Positions 23,575 to 29,931 of a stretch of DNA of 29,931 nt are shown in pieces; position 1 is the stretch's first letter; every line of letters starts with the position of its first letter. This stretch comes from CAZWSE01 sp964636575. GTDB lineage: Bacteria; Pseudomonadota; Alphaproteobacteria; Rhodobacterales; Rhodobacteraceae. The stretch lies in the NCBI GenBank assembly GCA_964636575.1, contig CAZWSE010000040.1, positions 1 through 29,931 of the forward strand, read 5' to 3'. The position numbers and the translations under genes are program-made. A model generated the notes under the pieces. That model worked only from the letters and a program-made list of their open reading frames with translations, was not told where the DNA came from and searched no databases.

Positions 23575-25239
23575 ATGAAAGAATTTGCCCCCGTGACAGC
23601 ACGCAAAAATATCCTGTTCATCATGTGCGACCAGCTTCGCTATGACTACCTGTCTTGTGCCGGTCACAAGACGTTGGACACCCCTAATATTGATGCGCTT
23701 GCGGCCCGTGGTGTCCGGTTTTCGAACACATATGTGCAGTCCCCGATTTGCGGCCCAAGCCGTGCCAGTTTTCTGACGGGGCGGTATATATCGTCCCATG
23801 GCGCCACTGGCAATTTCCTGCCCCTGCGTGTCAGTGAAAAGAACATTGGTGACTATCTGAAACCGCTGGGTGTGCGGCCTGTTCTGGTCGGCAAGACCCA
23901 TATCATCCCCGATCGCGACGGCATGGCCCGTCTTGGGATTGACCCTGAAAGCGAGATTGGCGTGCACCTGTCGCAGGGCGGGTTTGAACCCTATGAGCGT
24001 GACGACGGCGTCCACCCTGACACGATGGTCAAGCCGGGCTTGGCCTATAATGAATACCTCAAATCCAAGGGCTACACAGACCACAGCAACCCGTGGCATT
24101 GGTCGGCCAATTCTGTCGAAGGTGGTGACAATGAAGCGGGCGTGCGGTCCGGCTTTTTCAATGACATCGCGGATAAGCCCGCGCGTGTCGCCGAAGAGGA
24201 TTCCGAGACCCCCTACATGACCCGCCGTGCCATGCAGTTCCTCGATGAGGACGATGGCGAAAAGCCGTGGCTGCTGCATCTGTCCTACATCAAACCGCAT
24301 TGGCCCTACATCGCGCCCGAGCCTTACAATTCGATGTATTCCGCTGATGACGTGCAGCCGGTGGTCCGGTCCGATCAGGAACGCGAGGACCCGAACCCCT
24401 TTGCCGAGCTGATGCAAAACCGTGTCAGTGCCCGCACCTTTTCCCGCGATGGCGCCCGCGAGACTGTGATCCCGACTTACATGGGCCTCATCAAACAGAT
24501 CGACGACCAGCTTGGCGTCTTGTTCGCACATATGGAAAAGCTGGGCGTGCTGGACAACACCATGATCGTGTTCACCTCAGACCACGGCGATTATCTTGGC
24601 GATCACTGGATGGGCGATAAGGAATATTTCCACGATCCGTCCGTCAAAATCCCGCTGATTATCGCGGACCCTGATCCGGCCTGTGATGCAAGCCGTGGCA
24701 CGGTGCAGGACAAACCTGTTGAGGCCATCGACCTGCTGCCGACCTTCATCGACTACAACGGCGGGGCGATCCCGCGCAACATTCTTGAGGGCCGGTCCCT
24801 GATGCCTTTGCTGCGCGGTGAGCAGACCGAATGGCGCGAATTTGCCATCAGTGAATACGACTATTCGCAACAGTCCTTCAGCCCCAAAACGTCCCGCCCT
24901 CCGATTGAATGCCGCGTTTACATGATCGCCAATGACAAGTGGAAATACATCCACGCCGCAGGGTTCCCCCCTGTGTTGTTTGATCGGGAAAACGACCCTG
25001 ATGAGTTCACCGATCTGGGCAGATCGCCGGAGCATGCAGATCAATGCGCGGTGATGCATCGGGCTTTGGCGGATTGGTCTTTGCAGTACCGCCAGCGCGT
25101 GACCGTATCCGAGGAACGGGCGACCGAGATGATCGGCCTTGAAGACAAGCTGGGCGTGCTGATCGGATATTGGGACGAAGACGACATCGTGGCTCCTGCA
25201 AAAGCGCCAAGCTTTTCGGGGACCGGTGAAACCACCTAA
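23575..25239 (+). CDS. S1-type sulfatase / phosphonate monoester hydrolase-like enzyme
   Basis: A 554-aa alkaline-phosphatase-superfamily hydrolase that cleaves sulfate or phosphonate monoesters. The formylglycine signature C59-G-P-S-R-A-S-F-L-T-G-R-Y gives C59 as the residue to be converted. Metal ligands are visible in C-D19-Q-L-R-Y-D near the N terminus and T-S-D-H-G-D-Y-L-G-D-H-W in the second half. The C-P-S-R context and the S-D-H-G block recall choline sulfatase and phosphonate monoester hydrolase more than periplasmic arylsulfatases. No signal peptide is present, so it acts in the cytoplasm on imported substrate. No formylglycine-generating enzyme gene is in the window. The ribosome site is weak; GTG 23593 is an alternative start. 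It lies 57 nt after the SDR gene, with a hairpin between them. Confidence 0.88.
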   Translation: MKEFAPVTARKNILFIMCDQLRYDYLSCAGHKTLDTPNIDALAARGVRFSNTYVQSPICGPSRASFLTGRYISSHGATGNFLPLRVSEKNIGDYLKPLGVRPVLVGKTHIIPDRDGMARLGIDPESEIGVHLSQGGFEPYERDDGVHPDTMVKPGLAYNEYLKSKGYTDHSNPWHWSANSVEGGDNEAGVRSGFFNDIADKPARVAEEDSETPYMTRRAMQFLDEDDGEKPWLLHLSYIKPHWPYIAPEPYNSMYSADDVQPVVRSDQEREDPNPFAELMQNRVSARTFSRDGARETVIPTYMGLIKQIDDQLGVLFAHMEKLGVLDNTMIVFTSDHGDYLGDHWMGDKEYFHDPSVKIPLIIADPDPACDASRGTVQDKPVEAIDLLPTFIDYNGGAIPRNILEGRSLMPLLRGEQTEWREFAISEYDYSQQSFSPKTSRPPIECRVYMIANDKWKYIHAAGFPPVLFDRENDPDEFTDLGRSPEHADQCAVMHRALADWSLQYRQRVTVSEERATEMIGLEDKLGVLIGYWDEDDIVAPAKAPSFSGTGETT

Positions 25240-25296
25240 CTGCTTTCAAGAAACGAAGGCAGACGAATGAACGGAATGATCAAACGGGAGGAAACC

Positions 25297-26331
25297 ATGA
25301 TCAAGACACTCGTAGGCGCCAGCCTGGCGCTTGGCCTGCTGGCCAGCACCGCATCTTCACAAGCGCTTTTGACCGCAGAAACGGGCCCTCCGGGCACTGT
25401 GCCGTTCACGGCCATGACTGTGCTGGCTGAAATTGCATCCGCCGAAGGCATTGCTGATTTTCAGATTGCAGACAGCCAGACCGCGACGAATTCATTGCAG
25501 AACCTTGCCGAGGGCAAAACGGATGTTTCGATCTCGCCTTTGATCCTGACGTTCCTGATGTCCAAAGGGGCAGGCCCCTACGCCAAACTGGGCGCTGAAA
25601 AGGGGTCAGAGCTGGTCAGCAATGTGCGCGTTTTGCACACCTATAACTATGGCGGGTTTGGGCTTTATGCCTACAACAGCTCTTCGGTGAAGGGGTGGGA
25701 TGACGTTGCCGGCAAAACGATCCTGAACGGTCCTCCGCGTGGAGCAGCACTGACCAATGACCGCGGCATTCTGCAACTGGTCAGCGGTGTCGAGGATGGC
25801 AAGGACTACAAAGGTATTCAGGTGAACTGGGGCCAGATGGCGAAGACCATCACCGACGGTTCTGCTGATGCGATGATGCTGCCTGTGACCTTCCCTGACA
25901 CGCGGATCACACGGTCTTTGGCCGCTGGTGACATGACGCTGTGGTCTATCCCAAAAGACATTTGGGAAGGCGAGGCCATGCAAAAGTATATCAAAAGCCC
26001 GGGCACGGCTGGCCTGGTCTTTGATCTAAGCGATATTGCACCGGTCAAGGGTCTGACGATTGTCAGCGAAGACGGTGTGTGGCGCAGCCCGACAACTGTT
26101 GGCGCTGAAGTCGTGAACGCGTCTATGGACTTTGAAACAGCCAAAGCTCTGACCGCTGCGGTCATCGCGAACACCGATACGTTCCTGAACAAAGCGCCTT
26201 ACATGGCGACCACAAATGTGGGCTCTGTCGGGTTTGGCCTGTGTGGCGCGGTACCGGTGAAGTACCACCCCGGTGCGGTTGCGGCCTATGAAGAGGCGGG
26301 CATGACTGTGCCTGACTGCGCCAAGCCTTAA
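25297..26331 (+). CDS. TAXI-family TRAP transporter solute-binding protein
   Basis: A 344-aa periplasmic binding protein that delivers an organic ligand to the TRAP permease encoded next. Residues about 1-23 form a signal peptide (M-I-K-T-L-V then a hydrophobic A/L core, ending near S-S-Q-A). The mature protein fits TAXI binding proteins: T-A-E-T-G-P-P-G-T near the N terminus, a W-D-D-V-A-G-K-T-I-L-N-G-P-P-R-G block, and G-S-A-D-A-M-M-L-P in the ligand region. The ATG at 25297 follows GGGAGGAAACC, an excellent ribosome site; an in-frame ATG at 25267 would add ten residues before the signal peptide and is rejected. TAXI systems import glutamate, 2-oxoglutarate or other carboxylates; the ligand here is unknown. 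Confidence 0.9.
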   Translation: MIKTLVGASLALGLLASTASSQALLTAETGPPGTVPFTAMTVLAEIASAEGIADFQIADSQTATNSLQNLAEGKTDVSISPLILTFLMSKGAGPYAKLGAEKGSELVSNVRVLHTYNYGGFGLYAYNSSSVKGWDDVAGKTILNGPPRGAALTNDRGILQLVSGVEDGKDYKGIQVNWGQMAKTITDGSADAMMLPVTFPDTRITRSLAAGDMTLWSIPKDIWEGEAMQKYIKSPGTAGLVFDLSDIAPVKGLTIVSEDGVWRSPTTVGAEVVNASMDFETAKALTAAVIANTDTFLNKAPYMATTNVGSVGFGLCGAVPVKYHPGAVAAYEEAGMTVPDCAKP

Positions 26332-26361
26332 TCACTTAAGGTAGCAGGACTAAAACGAACA

Positions 26362-26386
26362 GGGGTTGCGGCAGCGTCGCGACCCC
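26362..26386. other. Stem-loop between binding-protein and permease genes
   Basis: GGGGTTGCG (26362-26370) pairs with CGCGACCCC (26378-26386) over nine base pairs including one G-T wobble, around a 7-nt loop. No T-run follows. Its place between a solute-binding gene and its permease suits an mRNA-stabilising or partial-termination element that raises binding-protein levels. The function is inferred from position and from known operons of this kind. Confidence 0.55.
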
Positions 26387-26413
26387 GCCCCTTTCCAATA
26401 CATGAGAGCCGAT

Positions 26414-28780
26414 ATGTCTGACGCCACCGCTGTCCAGAATACGTCAAAAACGCTGGTGACCCGGATCATCTTCTGGCTTTCAATCTTGTTTGTCATCCTT
26501 GGCATGATCAACGCGATGCCTGGTATTCCGGGCCTTGATCAATGGGTCAAAGACGCCACGGGCAATAAAGATTTCATTATCCGTAAGTTCCCGTTTGAAT
26601 ATTACTACCCCTTCGCCTTTGCGGTGATGATGCTGATTGTCGCCCTGAAACATTCGATGTGGCGGGCTTGGGCTGACAAAAGCATGATCCGGCGACGATT
26701 TGGATTGCTGATGGATCTGGCCTTGATCACCATGGCCTTCACGATTTCCCTGACCTATCTGGTTGAGATCGAATCCGTCTGTCTGGTCGATCAACTGACC
26801 GGCGACCGCGCCCGCATGATCGCTGAAAGTATGCAGATCGAACGCGACAATGCTGCCCTGTTCGGGTTGCCGGAACCGACCACCGTTGATGACCCTCAAT
26901 GCCTGAACACCACCGGCCCTTGGCTGGTTTTGATCATCGGTTTGGCGATTGTTGTCTTTCTTGCCTACAACGTGAAAGTCTGGGGCTTGCCGCTGGTCTT
27001 GGTTGCGATCCTTGTGGCGTCCTACACCATCATCACAGTGTTGGTTTGGTACTTCTACGGTGTCGACGACATCAACAAATATCTGGTCACAAAGATCGGG
27101 GGCGAGCCGCGATTGCTGTCAGATGGCAGGCCGCGTGTGCATGACATTCTGGTCAACAACGCCTCGGGTCTGTTGGGTCGCTTTATGGACATCATCCTGA
27201 ACGAGATTTTCCCCTACCTGATCCTGGGCGCTTTGTTCGGTGCTTCCGCTGGCGGTAAATCCCTGATCACTGTGGCCTTCCGTTGGACCCGTAACCTTGC
27301 GGGCGGGCCTGCTCATGCGGCCATTGTATCGTCGGCCATGTTTGGAACCATCTCGGGCGGGCCGATTGTGAACGTGCTGTCGACCGGTGTGCTGACCATC
27401 CCGATGATGATCAAGCGCGGGTTCTCAAAGGTTTTTGCCGGCGGGATGGAGGCTGCTGCCTCATCCGGTGGGTCGATCATGCCGCCCGTGATGGGCGTGG
27501 CTGCCTTTATCCTCGCCGCGTTGACAGGGGTTCCCTATAGCGAGGTTATCATTGCGGCGGTTATTCCTGCGATTGCTTATTTCTTGTGCCTGTTTCTGGC
27601 CGTGATGTTCCAAGCCCGCAAACAAAAGATCAAAGCCATTGGCGAGCTGACCGACGACATGTTGATAACCCGTCAGGACATGCTGAACCTCGTGATGATC
27701 TTCCTGCCGATCCTGATCATTCTGGTGTTGCTTTTGACCAGCAAGGAAAACGTAGGCTGCGGGTTCTTGGGCGGATTGATGGGTGCGGAGCGCGTGTTTC
27801 TTGAAGGCGGCGGATGCCGTGCGACAGACCTGCCGTGGGTCTTGCAACTTGTCCAAAACGCCGCTGGCGATGCGGGCAGTGCAGGGTGGTGGGCTGTGAT
27901 CGTGCTGTGCTTTGCCCTGTTCCTTGACCCTGAAATGCGCGCCAAACCTTCCAAGCTGCTGCATTCGTTCTCGGAAGCGGGCATCTTGATTGCGACGCTT
28001 TATCTGATGTTTCTCGCCGTTTCGATCATCGACTTTTGCCTGAAATTCACGGGCATGCCGTTCTTTATCTCGCTGGATGTGTTGCAATGGTTGCAAGGGT
28101 TGAACCTTGGGGCGGAAGGGTCGACCATGTTCCAGTTCCTCGCCTTGTTCGTGACGATGCTGCTGGCCATCCTGCTTGGCATGGGGATGCCTGCGGTGCC
28201 TGCCTATATCAACGTCGCCCTGTTGATGGGGCCGGTGCTGGCGGGGCTCGGGATTTCGATCTTCTCGGCCAATATGTTCATCTTCTACTTCGCTGTGGCC
28301 TCTGCCATTACGCCGCCCGTTGCATTGGCGGCCTTCGCGGCGGCGACCATCACCAAGGCTGAACCGATGGCCACGGGCTTTGCCGCGGTGCGGGTCGGGA
28401 TTGTGATGTTTGTGATCCCCTTTGTCTTTGCGCTTTACCCAGAAATCTTGCTGATCGAGGCCGCGGTCATTGATCCTGCAAGTTCTGATGGTGCTGCGAT
28501 TGAGTTCTTACCGGGCTATGATGGCACAGTTGATTGGGGCGCGCTGGCGCTGCTGTTGGTCCGTTTGGTCTTGGCCCTCTACCTGCTGGCGAGCGCGTTG
28601 GCGCGGTTTGATCGTGCAGCCTTGCCCATGTGGGATGTGGCGCTGCGGTTGCTGCTTGCCATTGCGATCATGATGAAAGCGCCAACCGTGTTTGCGGCCG
28701 CCTGTGTCGTCGCTGTGGCGTGGCTGGTGCTGCACTACATGCGCAACCGGCACCCCGATCAAGGCGAAGCCCACGCATAG
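26414..28780 (+). CDS. Fused TRAP transporter permease (DctQ-DctM type, TAXI-associated)
   Basis: A 788-aa inner-membrane permease that works with the preceding TAXI binding protein for sodium-coupled uptake. About four hydrophobic segments at the N terminus (first one I-I-F-W-L-S-I-L-F-V-I-L-G-M) correspond to the small Q subunit. The large M domain follows, with G-T-I-S-G-G-P-I-V-N-V and S-G-G-S-I-M-P-P-V-M-G-V-A-A-F-I near 370 and a second repeat with G-M-G-M-P-A-V-P-A-Y. An extra hydrophilic stretch (about 115-165, with two Cys) between membrane segments is probably a periplasmic loop. The ATG 26414 has GAGAG 5 nt upstream; ATG 26402 and an upstream TTG lack ribosome sites. Confidence 0.92.
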   Translation: MSDATAVQNTSKTLVTRIIFWLSILFVILGMINAMPGIPGLDQWVKDATGNKDFIIRKFPFEYYYPFAFAVMMLIVALKHSMWRAWADKSMIRRRFGLLMDLALITMAFTISLTYLVEIESVCLVDQLTGDRARMIAESMQIERDNAALFGLPEPTTVDDPQCLNTTGPWLVLIIGLAIVVFLAYNVKVWGLPLVLVAILVASYTIITVLVWYFYGVDDINKYLVTKIGGEPRLLSDGRPRVHDILVNNASGLLGRFMDIILNEIFPYLILGALFGASAGGKSLITVAFRWTRNLAGGPAHAAIVSSAMFGTISGGPIVNVLSTGVLTIPMMIKRGFSKVFAGGMEAAASSGGSIMPPVMGVAAFILAALTGVPYSEVIIAAVIPAIAYFLCLFLAVMFQARKQKIKAIGELTDDMLITRQDMLNLVMIFLPILIILVLLLTSKENVGCGFLGGLMGAERVFLEGGGCRATDLPWVLQLVQNAAGDAGSAGWWAVIVLCFALFLDPEMRAKPSKLLHSFSEAGILIATLYLMFLAVSIIDFCLKFTGMPFFISLDVLQWLQGLNLGAEGSTMFQFLALFVTMLLAILLGMGMPAVPAYINVALLMGPVLAGLGISIFSANMFIFYFAVASAITPPVALAAFAAATITKAEPMATGFAAVRVGIVMFVIPFVFALYPEILLIEAAVIDPASSDGAAIEFLPGYDGTVDWGALALLLVRLVLALYLLASALARFDRAALPMWDVALRLLLAIAIMMKAPTVFAAACVVAVAWLVLHYMRNRHPDQGEAHA

Positions 28781-28822
28781 CAGGCCCGCCAGTCTCAAGC
28801 TTTTCAAGAAGGAACGACCCCT

Positions 28823-29931
28823 ATGGCGAAACTCGGAGAAGACATCATCGGAACCAGCGGCGTGTCGCCGTTTTTCAAGCTTGCCAATGCAGATGAAGTG
28901 TCGATTGATGCCCCCGAAAACCGGATGGGCGACGCGCTGCGCACTTGGGTACGATCCTTCAGCGGGTTTCAAAAAGAGGCGCTTGTGCGCTCTGCCAAGA
29001 CAGGGGATACATGGCGGCTTGTGTCGGACGAAGGGCCGTACCTGAACGGCCATGACGCCGCCCCGTGCCCGTTGGCATTCTTGTCGACCGGCATGGTTGC
29101 CAGCTTCATGAACGAGATCCTCGCACTCGCCAAAACGCAGGGCGTTGAGATCCGCAAGCTGAAGCTAACCCAAGACAACTACTACACGATGAAAGGGTCT
29201 ATGCCGAAACGGACCATGGTGGGCGGTGCCGAGAACATCGAGCTTCAGGTTGAGATTGATTGCGATCTTGATGATACTGCGCTGAACGAATTTCTGGTCA
29301 ACGCGACCTACGCGTCCCCTTTGAACGGGTTGATGCGGGGGCAGCTGGAAAGCCTGTTCAAGCTGGGCAAGAACGGGGTTGAATTGCCCACTGCCAAGGT
29401 TGCCGAATTGGACGGCGCATTGTTCCCCGATCCGGGCGATCACTTTGCTAAATCCAAGCCCACTGCCGACAGTTTGACACTGATGGACAAGGTCGGACCG
29501 ACCCCGAAGAAAGAGGTCGCCAAGGGCACCACATCGGGCGGGTCATCCCTGTCGGATGATCAGGACAGACGGTTGAACATCGGGGCCGTTGCGGTCCTGC
29601 GCGAGGACGGGATCAAGGACATCCAGCAGATGCAATATTCGCCCTATGGCACGTCGTTCCGGTTTCTCAGTTCAGAAGACGGACGCGCGCCGGATGCGAA
29701 TACCTTGATCAGCGCAGGCATCGGGTTTTGCTTTATGACCCAGTTCGGGCGGTTCGTGTCGATGCTGAAACTTGATCTGCCGGACTACCGGATCGTGCAG
29801 GACACGCACTTTAGCCTTGGCGGTGCCAGTGGCGGAACGGGCAAGGCAGGGGAGGCGGACCCGATTGAAACCCACGTCTATCTCGAGACCGGTGAAAGCG
29901 ACGAGATGGCGCAAGAGATGTTGGATATCTC
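28823..29931 (+). CDS. Tandem OsmC-domain protein, 3' end outside the window
   Basis: At least 369 residues of an OsmC/Ohr-family protein, open at the window edge. Two OsmC-like units are seen. Unit one (about 55-180) has A-L-V-R-S-A, L-A-F-L-S-T-G-M-V-A-S-F and Y-A-S-P-L-N-G-L. At the usual first-cysteine position it has Val and at the usual second-cysteine position (H-C-P-V-S) a Ser, so its peroxidase site appears lost. Unit two (from about 250) has L-I-S-A-G-I-G-F-C-F, where the cysteine fits the first active position; its second cysteine would lie beyond the edge. A K-K-E-V-A-K-G-T linker joins them. AAGAAGGAA precedes the ATG. It is 42 nt after the permease, so it likely shares the operon. 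It may protect against peroxides or act on thiol adducts from the GST step. Confidence 0.75.
   Translation, partial: MAKLGEDIIGTSGVSPFFKLANADEVSIDAPENRMGDALRTWVRSFSGFQKEALVRSAKTGDTWRLVSDEGPYLNGHDAAPCPLAFLSTGMVASFMNEILALAKTQGVEIRKLKLTQDNYYTMKGSMPKRTMVGGAENIELQVEIDCDLDDTALNEFLVNATYASPLNGLMRGQLESLFKLGKNGVELPTAKVAELDGALFPDPGDHFAKSKPTADSLTLMDKVGPTPKKEVAKGTTSGGSSLSDDQDRRLNIGAVAVLREDGIKDIQQMQYSPYGTSFRFLSSEDGRAPDANTLISAGIGFCFMTQFGRFVSMLKLDLPDYRIVQDTHFSLGGASGGTGKAGEADPIETHVYLETGESDEMAQEMLDI

Noticed and set aside
22768..24531. A 587-codon open frame on the minus strand
   Set aside because: It lies antisense to the SDR and sulfatase genes, shows no family motif, begins inside the sulfatase gene and runs through a hairpin with terminator form on its own strand. 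It is a shadow of codon bias in a GC-rich genome.

Overview
The window looks like a piece of a marine alphaproteobacterial (Rhodobacteraceae, roseobacter-type) chromosome. It is moderately GC-rich and densely coded, with many ATGA/GTGA overlaps. Its gene content fits this group: type 1 IPP isomerase, a GTA/phage-type DUF2793 protein and a TAXI-type TRAP transporter. This placement is inferred from protein style and gene content; no database search was possible. I see no rRNA, tRNA, CRISPR array, insertion sequence or origin. No gene-free stretch exceeds 300 bases; the longest, 20193-20487, is a divergent regulatory region.

Region A (1-4566, + strand): the 3' end of an isopentenyl-diphosphate isomerase gene, then a tightly overlapping cluster of FAD monooxygenase, glpD and glpK. 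GlpK makes glycerol-3-phosphate and GlpD oxidises it to DHAP.

Region B (4563-16295): a surface-polysaccharide locus. Reading leftward are GT2 and GT4 glycosyltransferases, wecB and wecC. Reading rightward from a shared 154-bp control region are a 168-aa protein, a GT4 enzyme, a 713-aa double glycosyltransferase, a SAM methyltransferase and glmM. GlmM, WecB and WecC supply steps from GlcN-6-P towards UDP-ManNAcA, which the glycosyltransferases may use. A short W-Y-L/H-Y-L module recurs in three of these proteins. No flippase, polymerase or exporter is visible.

Region C (16397-17815): a solitary DUF2793 protein resembling phage or gene-transfer-agent receptor-binding proteins. It is convergent with region D, and the two stop codons overlap.

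Region D (17812 to the right edge): a catabolic island around a GntR/FCD regulator. Leftward lie gntR, a shortened alkylsulfatase-type metallo-hydrolase and a small NrtS-like membrane protein. Rightward lie an aromatic-aldehyde-type dehydrogenase, a LigF (beta-etherase)-like glutathione transferase, an SDR dehydrogenase, an S1-type sulfatase/phosphonate monoester hydrolase, a TAXI solute-binding protein, a fused TRAP permease and a tandem OsmC-domain protein cut by the window edge. Three copies of a TTGGGATCCCAA-type palindrome lie between the two arms and are probably the GntR operators. My working model is uptake of an organic sulfate or sulfated aromatic ether by the TAXI-TRAP system. Cytoplasmic desulfation, SDR oxidation, glutathione-dependent cleavage and aldehyde oxidation would follow. 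The pathway and substrate are inference; the gene families and the operator repeats are read from the sequence.
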